Shown here piece by piece: positions 18,951 through 28,800 of a DNA stretch of 64,000 bases. The stretch is from Clostridium sp. CCUG 7971 (GTDB taxonomy: Bacteria > Bacillota > Clostridia > Peptostreptococcales > Peptostreptococcaceae), in assembly GCF_017590215.1 (NCBI RefSeq), contig NZ_JAFFPK010000042.1, positions 32,116 through 96,115 on the forward strand, read 5' to 3'. A program made the translations under genes and the position numbers. Under the pieces are notes generated by a model, which did no database searches, was not told the DNA's origin, and saw only the letters and a program-made list of their open reading frames with translations. The first letter of the stretch is position 1. Every line of letters starts with the position of its first letter.

Positions 18951-19903
18951 CTATTTAAATATCATTTTAGTCGTCCCATGTATATCCATATTAAAAGATA
19001 TGTTTTTTATTTCCCTTCCTTCTTTTATCTTAATAATACAACCATCATTATTATCTTTTGAATTAATTACATCTTTAATGTCTATATCACCATATCCTTT
19101 TATAGATACATTAGGAGATTTAATTATAAAGTCACCATTTGATGAAACTTTAATTTCAGAAGTTTTTATATATTTTTCTTTGAACTTACTTTTAAAAATC
19201 TCTGGATTTAGTGTCCACCTTTGATTACTAAGGATATCTATTATTTCAATTTCTTCATTTTCAAAATCTATAATAATTTTTACAGGTTTATACTCTTTAT
19301 CTGAAAATTTATCTATCTTAAAAATTTCATTTCCTACTGAAATATTAGCTTCATAGATATCATCATCTGTTTCAATTATTATATCTGTATTAGCTATATC
19401 TTCTATAACAATTGGGGTGCTAATTTTAGGTGATACATCAAATCTATATATATCATTTTTTCTATATAAATACCTACTTTATATAAATTATTTTCTTTGT
19501 CCAAATCTATTGAAAAAGGTCTTTCTTTATTTAAAATAGGTTGTTTATTTATTATTTCAAATTTAACTCCATCTTTCTGCCTCTCTACTGTATAATTTAA
19601 TCCATCTTTGTATGTCACATATTTAATTACAGTATCATCATACATTTTTATATCATAGCTATAACTAGATTTTCCATTATCAGTAATCTTTACTTCTTTA
19701 CTTTTCTCTAAATCCTTACTTAAGTATTTATTAAGTAAATTAGCAGACTGTTGAAATCCGGTAATAATACTTTGACTTTTAGTAGTTTTAGTAATTCCAT
19801 TTATAATGTTATATCCAATAAGTATAACTGAAATCATTATAGAAATAGCTATAATAACTTCAATAATAGTGATGCCCTTTATATTTTTTAACTTTTCTTT
19901 AAT
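18951..19903 (-). pseudogene. pilU: Minor pilin PilU/PilW-like, frameshift and ATT start
   Basis: The N-terminus reads as a pilin leader (KGITIIEVIIAISIMISVI; GITIIE with Glu5), so this is a minor pilin of about 317 aa. The frame stops early at 19403, but adding one base to the T6 run at 19456-19461 continues it (IYIEKNDIYRFDVSPK) to a TAG at 18951. The downstream frame has a beta-rich ectodomain. No ATG, GTG or TTG exists between the in-frame stop upstream and the leader; GGGGGG lies five bases before an ATT at 19903-19901, so ATT is the apparent start codon. Both oddities may be sequence errors. Position matches pilU of C. difficile. Confidence 0.7.
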
Positions 19904-19946
19904 ACCAGCCCCCCCTAACTAGACATATAAATTTTTTATATAAATA

Positions 19947-21011
19947 CTAATAGTTATTTCCACCAATTATCCTTGATGTATATTCATAATCAGTACATCT
20001 ACTAAGTACACTTTCTCTCGATATTTTTCCTTGTCTATATAAACTAGCAAGTTCCTGATCCATAGACTGCATACCTAATTTAGATCCTGTTTGTATTATA
20101 TTTTGTATTTGATATGTTTTATTTTCTCTTATTAAATTTCTTATAGCTGATGTTGCTATCATAACTTCAAGAGCTGCCACTCGATTTCTTCCATCTATCG
20201 TCGGTATCAATTGTTGAGATACTACACCCTCACAAACAGTAGATAACTGTGTTCTTATTTGTTGCTGCTGTTCAGCTGGGAACATATCTACTATTCTATC
20301 TATAGTTTTCGCTGACCCTATTGTATGTAAAGTAGAAAAAACTAAATGTCCTGTTTCTGCTGCTGTTAGTGCTATCGAAACAGTTTCAGGATCTCTCATC
20401 TCACCTACCAAAATAACATCTGGGTCTTGTCTAAGTGCTGCCCTAAGCGCTGAACTAAAACTTTCAGTATCACTTCCAACTTCTCTTTGATTAACTATGC
20501 TTTTTTTATGATTATGTACATACTCTATAGGATCTTCTAATGTTATTATATGTCTTTCTTTATTCGTATTTATTATATCTATTAAACTTGCTAAAGTTGT
20601 ACTCTTTCCACTTCCTGTAGGTCCTGTTACTAAAACTAGTCCTTTGTGTTTTTCTGAAAATGTAGATATAACATCTGGTAATCCTAAATTTTTAAATGTT
20701 GGTATCGTTGCTGTTATTGTTCTTATTGCTATTGCGTAATAACCTCTTTGTTTATATGCATTAACCCTAAATCTATCTCCGTTATCAATAGACACAGAAA
20801 AATCAACCTCTCCATGTTCTTGCAATCTCTTAAACTTCCTAGATCCAGTTATTTCCCTGGACATATCTTCCGTATCTTGAGGAGTCAAACTATCTTCCCT
20901 AAGATTTACAAACTTTCCTTTTACCCTAGCCCTTGGTGGGCAATCGACAGTTATATGTACATCTGATGCACCAAGCTCTATCGCTATCTCTAGCAAGCTA
21001 AATATATTCAT
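19947..21011 (-). CDS. pilT: Twitching motility retraction ATPase PilT
   Basis: A 354-aa secretion-type ATPase that depolymerises pili and powers twitching. Walker A is GPTGSGKSTT near residue 129, the Asp/Glu box TLEDPIEYVH near 158, Walker B region RQDPDVILVGEMRDPET near 193, and the PilT hallmark AIRNLIRE near 308. Also a PAS-like N-terminal region (ASDVHI). AAGGAG precedes the ATG. Its place between pilV and pilU differs from the end-of-cluster place I recall for C. difficile. Confidence 0.95.
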   Translation of the reverse strand: MNIFSLLEIAIELGASDVHITVDCPPRARVKGKFVNLREDSLTPQDTEDMSREITGSRKFKRLQEHGEVDFSVSIDNGDRFRVNAYKQRGYYAIAIRTITATIPTFKNLGLPDVISTFSEKHKGLVLVTGPTGSGKSTTLASLIDIINTNKERHIITLEDPIEYVHNHKKSIVNQREVGSDTESFSSALRAALRQDPDVILVGEMRDPETVSIALTAAETGHLVFSTLHTIGSAKTIDRIVDMFPAEQQQQIRTQLSTVCEGVVSQQLIPTIDGRNRVAALEVMIATSAIRNLIRENKTYQIQNIIQTGSKLGMQSMDQELASLYRQGKISRESVLSRCTDYEYTSRIIGGNNY

Positions 21012-21029
21012 ATTCTTTCTCCTTAGTAA

Positions 21030-22076
21030 CTAATTATTTTTACTTTTCCCAAATGAAACCCTAAAATATTCTCCTCCATAATTATTCAATTGTTTTATTA
21101 CATCAAATTCTATATTAACTTCTTCAGACTCTCCAATATAAAATTCAAAATATCTTTCTTCTTTATTTAATTCATGCTTTACTAATTCCCCATTTATCTT
21201 TATATCTCTAATTAAGCTATTTCTAGATTCATCTCCTATTCGTGACTCTATTTTAATATATGATGGCTTATAATATTCTCTAAATAATGTATCATTGTTA
21301 TTATCAAAAAAATATTCTTTATCATTGACAACACTATTTAAATATATCTTATTATTATTGACTCCTGGTTTAAAAGATATTTTAAATGTAGTTTTTTCAC
21401 TAAGATTTACACTTGATTCATTATTTTTTGTATTTAAAATTCTATTATTAGTAGTATTTATATCATTTCCTACATGAAGTGAACTACTACTTCCATTAAA
21501 ATATATGTACGATATTCCATTTATAAAATCTGGATCTGGCTTATTTTCTGTTGGAGGATTTGGTTTTTGTTCTGTATCTATATCATTGTTATTCTTACTC
21601 AATATAGATGTAGATAACTCAACCTTTCTTTTAGTAAAATGCTTATCTTCTGATTCGACAAGTACATAGATATGAAATAAATACATTTTATCTACAATAT
21701 TTTCTTTATATAAGTTTAATTTTATATCGTATTTTCTTGGTTTCATTTCATCATCATTATAATTTTTCTTATAGTTTTTAGTTTTTTCATTTATATCACT
21801 TATATCTATTTTATCGCTTATCTCATTTATTTGATTTATTTCAACCTTATCTTCGCCTACATTTAAATATGTTTTATCCCCTAAAGTTTTTATTTGATTT
21901 CTTAAATTCTCTAGCTCATTTTGAGCTAAATTTAATGCTTTTATATCTCTATCATTTTTTGTATTAACTCTTATTGAGCTATTATATATTTTAAAAAATG
22001 CAAACATTATAAATATGATTATTGCTAAAGATATCAAAACTTCTAATAAAGTAAATCCTTTATTTTTTCTATCCAA
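21030..22076 (-). CDS. pilV: Minor pilin, PilV-like
   Basis: A 348-aa pilin-like protein. The leader and first helix, DRKNKGFTLLEVLISLAII, show the prepilin cleavage site (G before FTLLE, Glu5 present). A short helical part is followed by a Pro/Asn linker (near residues 172-183) and a beta-rich C-terminal region of about 165 aa without a recognised domain. The start codon is TTG at 22076, with AAGGATG upstream. It is 18 bp upstream of pilT in the transcript and in the position of pilV. Confidence 0.75.
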   Translation of the reverse strand: MDRKNKGFTLLEVLISLAIIIFIMFAFFKIYNSSIRVNTKNDRDIKALNLAQNELENLRNQIKTLGDKTYLNVGEDKVEINQINEISDKIDISDINEKTKNYKKNYNDDEMKPRKYDIKLNLYKENIVDKMYLFHIYVLVESEDKHFTKRKVELSTSILSKNNNDIDTEQKPNPPTENKPDPDFINGISYIYFNGSSSSLHVGNDINTTNNRILNTKNNESSVNLSEKTTFKISFKPGVNNNKIYLNSVVNDKEYFFDNNNDTLFREYYKPSYIKIESRIGDESRNSLIRDIKINGELVKHELNKEERYFEFYIGESEEVNIEFDVIKQLNNYGGEYFRVSFGKSKNN

Positions 22077-22134
22077 TATAATTCACATCCTTGCATAACT
22101 AATTCATTACATTTATTAATGTACTCTTATAAAC

Positions 22135-22174
22135 AAATTGCATCTTAATAGACTTAGACTATAAGATGCAATTT
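22135..22174 (-). terminator. Hairpin between pilO and pilV
   Basis: AAATTGCATCTTA and TAAGATGCAATTT arms (13 bp, perfect) in the 122-bp gap after pilO. The following T run is weak (TTTGTTTA), so it may be a partial terminator or an mRNA stabilising hairpin inside the pilus operon. Confidence 0.45.
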
Positions 22175-22198
22175 ATAATTTTTTAGTTTAAATTCTGT

Positions 22199-23101
22199 CT
22201 AATTCGATGTATCTTGGAATGGATTATACTTACCAGGTTTCCAAGTTGATGGATTATCAGTCTCTAGCTTAATTATATCTTTATCTGAACTATATACTAT
22301 AAAGTTAATATTTGCTGATATATCTCCACTCGCTTTTGATGTAACTTTCACATCTATAGTGTTTGCTACATCCCCTACACAATCCGGATCTGGTTTTCTC
22401 CCTCCACTTTGAGTTGGTGTTCCATATAGAACATTTCCTTCTATCATATTGCTGCACTTTTTATCCAAATGATAATTAGTATCCTCTCTAGTCCAATATA
22501 CTCTTTTAGTAGTATCTTTTTTTACCTCAGTCATTTTAGCAGTCATATTATAATCCATTACTTGAGTTATATTTTTTTGTTCTTCTAAGTAATAAATTAA
22601 TTCTCTTATTCTTCTATAATCTCCCTCTACATTTAACGACATTGGTATTGCATAGAAATTCGTATAATCTACACTATCTGATATTTGGTAGTTATTTAAC
22701 TTTATATCTAAACTTTTCATAACTTTATCAAGACCTATTAAGAATAAGCCATCTTCCATATCATGGCTTAGTTGCTTGCTTTTTACTCTAACTTCTCTTG
22801 TTAAGTTATCTAATTTTTCTTGTTTTACTGGAAGTTCTTCTAATTCTTTTTTATAATTATTCAGCTCATTTAATGAACTATCAAGATTATTTTTAGACTC
22901 CATAAATTTATTAAATTTCGGATATACAATAAAATAACCATATAAACCTAAAATTAAAACTACTCCTAAAGTAATAAATAGTCCTTTAGCACTAATTTCT
23001 CTTTTTAGAATGTCTTTTTTAAATAAGTCTTTTATATCTGCTTGCCATATACTCTTTTTCTCTTCAATATCTTTATTAATTTCTTTTGTTTCTCTACTCA
23101 T
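22199..23101 (-). CDS. pilO: Type IV pilus assembly protein PilO-like with embedded YHxxxxC motif
   Basis: A 300-aa bitopic inner-membrane protein: cytoplasmic N-terminus, one transmembrane helix at about 38-60, a coiled coil (about 62-115) and a ferredoxin-like domain (about 118-190 and 245-275). PilO pairs with PilN in the alignment complex. Between residues 200 and 245 there is an insertion with VYWT, YHLDKKC and a PDPDC end, resembling a small motif found in many secreted bacterial proteins (YHxxxxC ... C). Overlaps the pilMN stop by 8 bp; GGAGGG upstream. Confidence 0.8.
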   Translation of the reverse strand: MSRETKEINKDIEEKKSIWQADIKDLFKKDILKREISAKGLFITLGVVLILGLYGYFIVYPKFNKFMESKNNLDSSLNELNNYKKELEELPVKQEKLDNLTREVRVKSKQLSHDMEDGLFLIGLDKVMKSLDIKLNNYQISDSVDYTNFYAIPMSLNVEGDYRRIRELIYYLEEQKNITQVMDYNMTAKMTEVKKDTTKRVYWTREDTNYHLDKKCSNMIEGNVLYGTPTQSGGRKPDPDCVGDVANTIDVKVTSKASGDISANINFIVYSSDKDIIKLETDNPSTWKPGKYNPFQDTSN

Positions 23102-24692
23102 TAGTTATCAATCCCTCCTTTAATTTAGCTGTTATACTAAAACTATAGGAAGTTTTTTTACTATTTTCATCACCTGATATTTTTTCAGTCACTCCCGAAA
23201 ACTTAACTTCTTCAAAATACGGTAATAACTTAAGATTATATACAAATTTAGCAATATCAGTTGGAGTAGCTCCCGTTCCACTCATACTTATACTATTTGG
23301 TACTTTATCATATAAAGGTATCTCTTTTTCTGCTTTAGTAGCTTTAGTTTTATTTTCATCATCTGAATTACTATTGATATTTTCATTACTTGTACTATCT
23401 TCCTGTTTAATATCTTGCGGTATATAATATAAGTTTAAATTTTCTAACCAAACTTTATAAGGAATATTCTTGTCTATTGCTGTAAGCATTTCACCCCATC
23501 TAAGTTCTCTATTTGTAAGCATATCATATATTTCTATTTCCTCTTGCTTAAGCTTGATCTTATTTTCTATATCATCAATCTGCTTATATTCTTCTTTAAT
23601 ATCAACTATTTGAGTATTAACTTCTTCTAACTTATTATCATTTAATTTTTTCATCATAATTAATGATATTATCGGTATGTAAAGTACTATTAATCCTAAT
23701 GGAATTATCTTTAAAATTTTCGATATCTGTTTTTTTCTTTCTTGTTGCCTTTTAACTTCTATAGGTAATAGATTCATTCTATTGTATTGAGATTTTTCAG
23801 ACTCTCTTAGCATACATCCTATAATGTCAACTATCATATTAAGCTCATTATATTGAATATCACCTTTTATATCTGTATATATATCATATAAATTTTCTAT
23901 TCCTGGTATTATTTCACTACTAAACAATCTAGAGAAATTTTTTTTAATTCCTTCATTATGAGCATATTTTCCAACTATTAAAATGGTATCTACTATCTTA
24001 CCAAAGTTTCTTGATGAATAATAATTCATAAGTCCATTAGCTTCGTCGACTAGTCTGATATAATCATAATCTTGTGCATTGTTACCTAACTTAACCGGAA
24101 CGTTATCGTGAATATAAAGAGAATCTTCTTTATATATTTCTATAGCACTACTATAATCTCCAGTGTCGACAATCATAATATCGCTATATTCAACTTCTTT
24201 TAATACCCTCGAATATGATGCTGGTAATATATCTATACATTCTAGCTTTAAATTATTTTCAGTAAAAATATCTATTATAGATTCAGCTTCTTTAGTGTAT
24301 AAACCAGCTAATATTAAATCTAAATATTCTTCACCTTGGTCACTAAATTCTCTTAATACTTCATACGAAAAGTTATATTCCTCTCTTTCAAGAGAAATCA
24401 TTTCATCTATTTCCATAGACATAATAGCATCTAAATCTTTTGAGTCTATTTTCGCTATTTTATTAGATTTAACAATTACATCATTTGTATTTAAACATAA
24501 TATAGCACTCTTTGCCTTTGATTTATTTATTTTAAGAGCGTACTTTAATAAATTATATTTATCTGTGAAATTTGCTTCTACGTCATCTGATGATAAAAAA
24601 TATACATCATCTATGATGAATTTGTCTTTCTTATAATATCCATCAACTACAGAAATAAAATCTCCATAGTAGGATATATAAAGTCTACTCAT
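23094..24692 (-). CDS. pilMN: Fused type IV pilus protein PilM-PilN
   Basis: A 532-aa fusion. Residues 1 to about 300 form an actin-like PilM domain (cytoplasmic). The PilN start motif MNLLPIEVKR lies near 305, next a transmembrane helix (about 325-345), a coiled coil (about 350-390) and a periplasm-side ferredoxin-like domain interrupted by a low-complexity Ser/Asn/Glu/Lys segment near 435-465. Separate PilM and PilN are the rule in Gram-negatives; the fusion is known from C. difficile (pilMN). AGGAGG precedes the ATG, 14 bp after pilC. Confidence 0.85.
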   Translation of the reverse strand: MSRLYISYYGDFISVVDGYYKKDKFIIDDVYFLSSDDVEANFTDKYNLLKYALKINKSKAKSAILCLNTNDVIVKSNKIAKIDSKDLDAIMSMEIDEMISLEREEYNFSYEVLREFSDQGEEYLDLILAGLYTKEAESIIDIFTENNLKLECIDILPASYSRVLKEVEYSDIMIVDTGDYSSAIEIYKEDSLYIHDNVPVKLGNNAQDYDYIRLVDEANGLMNYYSSRNFGKIVDTILIVGKYAHNEGIKKNFSRLFSSEIIPGIENLYDIYTDIKGDIQYNELNMIVDIIGCMLRESEKSQYNRMNLLPIEVKRQQERKKQISKILKIIPLGLIVLYIPIISLIMMKKLNDNKLEEVNTQIVDIKEEYKQIDDIENKIKLKQEEIEIYDMLTNRELRWGEMLTAIDKNIPYKVWLENLNLYYIPQDIKQEDSTSNENINSNSDDENKTKATKAEKEIPLYDKVPNSISMSGTGATPTDIAKFVYNLKLLPYFEEVKFSGVTEKISGDENSKKTSYSFSITAKLKEGLITNE

Positions 24693-24706
24693 TTGTATAT
24701 TTCCTC

Positions 24707-25915
24707 CTAAATTGCGTCATAAATACTTAACATTGGTAAAAATACACCTATTACTAAAAATGCTACCATTACCCCAACCGTTACTATCATTATTGGTTCA
24801 ATCATCGATACCATTCTATTTAAATATATTTCTGCTTCATGTTCATAAAACTCTGACATTTGATTACTTATATTTTCTAGTTGACCAGTTTGCTCTCCTA
24901 TAGAAATCATTTGTATAAGAACAGGATCAAAGTATCCTGATTTTTCAAGATTGTCTGCCAGAGATTCTCCTCTTATAACCCCTTCTTTTGCTTCTTTTAC
25001 TGCATTTTCTGCTATTGAGTTATTTAAACTCTCTCTTATATAATCCAATCCTTGAAGTAATGGAAACCCCGTTGAAATAAATAAATAAAGTGCCTTTGAA
25101 AATCTCATTGATACAATCGCATTTATACCTTTATTAAGTAAGGGTATTTTTGTAACTAAGAAATCCTTATTATGCCTACCAATAGGTGTTTTGATATATT
25201 TCTTAATTAGTAAAAATCCAAGTATTATTGCTAATAAAACTACATACCAATATGTCTTCATAAACATACCCATATTCATTATAAATCTACTTAAAGGTGG
25301 CATTGTTGCTCCAGTTTCTATAATAGATTCCATCATCTTTGGCATTATAAAACTAGTAAATATAAATAACATAATAAAGCTTACTACTCCAACTATAGCT
25401 GGATATGTAGATGCATTCCTTATTTTTTGAGTTATTCTATGCTCTCTTGCATAAAATGTTGCCATGCTTTTTAATACATCTTCAAGTGTCCCTGTAGCTT
25501 CACCTGTTGCTACCATCGCTGATAATAATTTTGGAAACTTTGATTTATCATCTAGCATAGAATCTGCTAAAGTTGAACCAGATTTTATATCATTTACTAA
25601 TCTATTTATTTCTTCAGATAAAGTTTTATTTCCTGACCTTTTAGCTAAACTCTCTAGTCCCGTTATACTATTTATACCCGATGAAATTATTATTCCATAT
25701 TGTCTACAGAAGTGACTTATTGTATCTGATTTAAGATTTTTCTTAGAGTATTTCCTATTGCTGAATAAAGATCGTTCTTTATATTCTTTAATTTCTAAAA
25801 CTCTAACCTTTTTTTCTCTTAACTTTTTCCTCGCATCATTAAAGTCGTTAGCACTTATTACTCCCTTAGTCTTTTTTCCATTTAACATTAATGCTGTATA
25901 TTTGTAATTCTTCAT
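24707..25915 (-). CDS. pilC: Type IV pilus inner-membrane platform protein PilC
   Basis: A 402-aa GspF/PilC family protein with two repeated T2SSF domains: first around residues 65-190 (FCRQYGIIISSGI, LLSAMVATGEATGTLEDV) and second around 265-390 (FSKALYLFISTGFPLLQGL, IQMISIGEQTGQLENI), each followed by transmembrane helices; three helices in all. It couples the ATPases PilB and PilT to the growing fibre. Starts 12 bp after pilB with AGAGGTGG. Confidence 0.95.
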   Translation of the reverse strand: MKNYKYTALMLNGKKTKGVISANDFNDARKKLREKKVRVLEIKEYKERSLFSNRKYSKKNLKSDTISHFCRQYGIIISSGINSITGLESLAKRSGNKTLSEEINRLVNDIKSGSTLADSMLDDKSKFPKLLSAMVATGEATGTLEDVLKSMATFYAREHRITQKIRNASTYPAIVGVVSFIMLFIFTSFIMPKMMESIIETGATMPPLSRFIMNMGMFMKTYWYVVLLAIILGFLLIKKYIKTPIGRHNKDFLVTKIPLLNKGINAIVSMRFSKALYLFISTGFPLLQGLDYIRESLNNSIAENAVKEAKEGVIRGESLADNLEKSGYFDPVLIQMISIGEQTGQLENISNQMSEFYEHEAEIYLNRMVSMIEPIMIVTVGVMVAFLVIGVFLPMLSIYDAI

Positions 25916-25926
25916 TTAACCACCTC

Positions 25927-27603
25927 TTATTGAGCTGCGAATGTTACCTTTAACATTTCTTCTATTGTAGTAGTTCCATCTAAAACTTTTTTTACTGCAT
26001 CATCTTTTAGAATTTCCATTCCATGTAGCTTAGCTGTATCCAATATTTCATCTTCTTTAGCACCTGAATTTATTAAATTTCTTATTTCTTTATCCATCAT
26101 AAGAATTTCATAAACACCAATTCTACCTTTGTAACCTTGATTTCCACACCTAGGACAACCTACTGATTTGTATAATTTAATTTCTTCATTTGCTAAACAC
26201 CCTAAAGCTTGTTTTTCTCCCAATTCAGCACTATATGGTTCTTTACAGTCATTACATAACTTTCTTACTAGACGTTGAGATACAACACCTATTATAGATG
26301 ATGTTATTAAATAACTAGCAACATTCATATCTATAAGCCTTGATATTGCGCCTATTGCTGTATTTGCATGAAGTGTGCTTAAAACTAAGTGACCTGTTAA
26401 TGATGCTCTTATTGCGATTTCTGCTGTATTTAAATCCCTTATTTCTCCAACCATTATAATATCTGGATCTTGACGCATAAATGCCCTTAATGCATTTGCA
26501 AAATCAAGACCTGCTTTTACATTTATTTGTGATTGATTTATACCTTCAAGCTCATATTCTATTGGATCTTCTATAGTTAATATATTTTGTTCTATATTAT
26601 TTAATTGATTAAGCATTGAATATAGTGTAGTTGTTTTACCACTTCCGGTTGGTCCAACTACTAATATAAGTCCGTATGGTTTTGATAGTAGTTCATCATA
26701 TGCTTTAATATTATTATCATTTAAACCAAGCCCATGTTTTCCAACCATAAAACTTGCTTTATCAAGTACCCTCATAACTACTTTTTCATCTTTGCTAGTT
26801 GGCATTGTAGATACTCTGAAATCGATACTCTTATTATCTATATTTTGAATGATTCTTCCATCTTGAGGAAGTCTCTTTTCTGATATATTAAGTCCTGCCA
26901 TAATCTTTATACGACTTATTACTGCTTTATATGGCTTGGAGCTTGTTTTCATATGTTCTCTAAGTAGTCCATCTACCCTAAATCTAATTCTCATAAAATC
27001 TCCATCTTGCTCAATATGTATATCACTAGCTTTTATTCTAACGGCGCTTTCCATTACACTATGTACTAATCTTACTATTGGTGCTGCATTTACATCATCA
27101 TCTAAATTTATTTCATCATGAGCACTTTCTTTTTTTGTTTGAACATACTCATTTATTGCTTTATTTAAATCAGCACTTGAGTAAGATGAGTCTATTGCTT
27201 GATTAATTTCTCCCATACTTGATATATATGGTATTATACTTTTTCCTGATATTCGACGTATATCTTGCATAGCAACTCTATCTTGTGGGTCTGCCATTGC
27301 GACTGATAAGTGATTATTTTCTATTTTAAATGGGAATATTGTATATCTTTTACATATGTTTTCTGGTATTAAGCTTGTTGCCCTTGGGTCTATCATTGAT
27401 AGTGTTAATAATACACTTTCTATATTTAAAAGCTCTGTAAGTACTGAAGTTAATGTTTCTGCACTTATTAAACCTTGTTCTATCAAAATTTCTCCGATTC
27501 TTTTACCTGTACCTCTTTGTAGAGATAATGCTCTTTCTAGTTGTTCATTGGATATATATCCACTCTCAACTAATTTATCTCCTATCCTTACTTTTTGTGA
27601 CAT
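25927..27603 (-). CDS. pilB: Type IV pilus assembly ATPase PilB with MshEN region
   Basis: A 558-aa extension ATPase. The N-terminus has two MshEN-like repeats (RIGDKLVESGYI and RIGEILIEQGLI, residues about 5-60), the type that binds c-di-GMP in MshE and PilB proteins. The ATPase core has Walker A GPTGSGKTTT, TIEDPIEYEL, RQDPDIIMVGEIRD, and a zinc site with two CxxC pairs (CNDC, CPRC). I chose the ATG at 27603 (GGGGTGAG four bases before); a GTG three codons earlier is an alternative. Downstream of the pilins beyond a strong hairpin. Confidence 0.95.
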   Translation of the reverse strand: MSQKVRIGDKLVESGYISNEQLERALSLQRGTGKRIGEILIEQGLISAETLTSVLTELLNIESVLLTLSMIDPRATSLIPENICKRYTIFPFKIENNHLSVAMADPQDRVAMQDIRRISGKSIIPYISSMGEINQAIDSSYSSADLNKAINEYVQTKKESAHDEINLDDDVNAAPIVRLVHSVMESAVRIKASDIHIEQDGDFMRIRFRVDGLLREHMKTSSKPYKAVISRIKIMAGLNISEKRLPQDGRIIQNIDNKSIDFRVSTMPTSKDEKVVMRVLDKASFMVGKHGLGLNDNNIKAYDELLSKPYGLILVVGPTGSGKTTTLYSMLNQLNNIEQNILTIEDPIEYELEGINQSQINVKAGLDFANALRAFMRQDPDIIMVGEIRDLNTAEIAIRASLTGHLVLSTLHANTAIGAISRLIDMNVASYLITSSIIGVVSQRLVRKLCNDCKEPYSAELGEKQALGCLANEEIKLYKSVGCPRCGNQGYKGRIGVYEILMMDKEIRNLINSGAKEDEILDTAKLHGMEILKDDAVKKVLDGTTTIEEMLKVTFAAQ

Positions 27604-27678
27604 TTTACTCACCCCGTCTCCAAATAATTATAGCACCTTTTTACTCTGTTCGTTACATTATATAATGTATAGTTTACA

Positions 27679-27723
27679 TACAAAAATAGCTATATTTATA
27701 TTAAAAATATAGCTATTTTTGTA
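27679..27723 (-). terminator. Strong hairpin between pilins and pilB
   Basis: Arms of 19 bases (ACAAAAATAGCTATATTT and its complement) with a 7-nt loop and a T-rich 3' arm. Placed after the last pilin and before pilB, it should cut most read-through and give more pilin than machinery mRNA. Confidence 0.7.
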
Positions 27724-27734
27724 TTAAATATTTA

Positions 27735-28175
27735 TTATTTTTTTATTATAGTCATAGTTACTAAATTATCTGATCCTACAACTATAGCTCTATTTGAGTC
27801 CGCTTCTATCTTATTCTTTATATCTTCAGGTATTGTTTGACTTGCTGTAAATGTTATTTTGAATTTTGCTTCTGAATCTGATGCCCCAATTTTATAATCG
27901 CCTCCAAAAGGTGAATCAGTCGGTACAGATTCCATATATTCATCTAAATCTGTATCTGTAGTACCTGTTAGAGCTGTAGGGTAATCATTTTTATCTGAGT
28001 AGTATGATAATGTTGCGCTTTTAAATGCATTATAATCTGCTAATAAGTCTGCTGCTTTTGCTTTATTTATATTTTTAAATAATGCAGGTACTGCTACTAC
28101 TGCTAATATTCCTATTATTGCTATTACTACTAATAGTTCTACTAACGTAAATCCTTTTTGATTTTTCTTTTTCAT
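27735..28175 (-). CDS. Type IV pilin
   Basis: A 146-aa class-III-signal pilin. The leader MKKKNQKG is cut before FTLVELLVVIAIIGILAV, with the canonical Glu5. The first 40 residues match those of the pilin at 28223 almost exactly; the C-terminal part differs and is short and charged. Preceded by GAGAGG. It is the last of four pilin genes in a row behind one riboswitch-controlled promoter. Whether it is a major or minor subunit cannot be decided from sequence. Confidence 0.92.
   Translation of the reverse strand: MKKKNQKGFTLVELLVVIAIIGILAVVAVPALFKNINKAKAADLLADYNAFKSATLSYYSDKNDYPTALTGTTDTDLDEYMESVPTDSPFGGDYKIGASDSEAKFKITFTASQTIPEDIKNKIEADSNRAIVVGSDNLVTMTIIKK
28061..28175. repeat. Direct repeat copy 1, shared pilin 5' region
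   Basis: About 115 bp encoding the pilin leader and first helix, nearly identical to 28666-28780 (I count about five differences). Points to a recent duplication or gene conversion between the two pilins. Confidence 0.85.
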
Positions 28176-28222
28176 ATCTTATAACCTCTCATACTTATAT
28201 ATTTTTAATTTTATAGTACAAA

Positions 28223-28780
28223 TTAATTAGACGGTATTGCTAAAGTATTTTTTATAAGTATTAATCCTATCGTAACATTGTCACCAACTATATTAGACCC
28301 ATTAGAATTAACTTCTTCAAATTTCCCATTCGCAACTAAACCTACCGTAGTTCCAAGTTCAGATTGTAATTTTTTTGCTTGATCTTCACTTATTTTATTT
28401 CCTGTAGATACTAACGCTAAAGACTGTGAACCATCTTTTCCACTTTTAGGATCTACAGTTACAGTTTCTATTTTATAATCTCCTGTTGTAGCCAATGGTG
28501 ATTTTGATGGTACACTTTCCATATACTCTGATATCTTGGCATCCCATTTAATTTCTGTGCCTCCTGTTGGGGTTGATGTTACAGGATATTCATTTTTATC
28601 TGTATAGTATGATAATGATGCACTCTTAAATGCATTATAGTCTGCTTGTAAATCTGCTACCTTTGCCTTGTTTATATTCTTAAATAATGCTGGTACTGCT
28701 ACTACTGCTAGTATTCCTATTATTGCTATTACTACTAATAGTTCTACTAACGTAAATCCTTTTTGATTTTTCTTTTTCAT
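28223..28780 (-). CDS. Type IV pilin
   Basis: A 185-aa pilin with the same leader and first helix as its downstream neighbour (MKKKNQKG, then FTLVELLVVIAIIGILAV, Glu5). The ectodomain is longer, has the segment YNAFKSASLSYYTDKNEYP common to these pilins, and ends in a hydrophobic strand (VTIGLILIKNTLAIPSN). Good GGGGGAG site eight bases upstream. Four pilins in tandem suggest antigenic or functional diversification of the fibre. Confidence 0.92.
   Translation of the reverse strand: MKKKNQKGFTLVELLVVIAIIGILAVVAVPALFKNINKAKVADLQADYNAFKSASLSYYTDKNEYPVTSTPTGGTEIKWDAKISEYMESVPSKSPLATTGDYKIETVTVDPKSGKDGSQSLALVSTGNKISEDQAKKLQSELGTTVGLVANGKFEEVNSNGSNIVGDNVTIGLILIKNTLAIPSN
28666..28780. repeat. Direct repeat copy 2, shared pilin 5' region
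   Basis: Partner of the repeat at 28061-28175; a substrate for recombination that could swap or delete pilin ends. Confidence 0.85.
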
Positions 28781-28800
28781 ATAAACTCCCCCTATTAACT

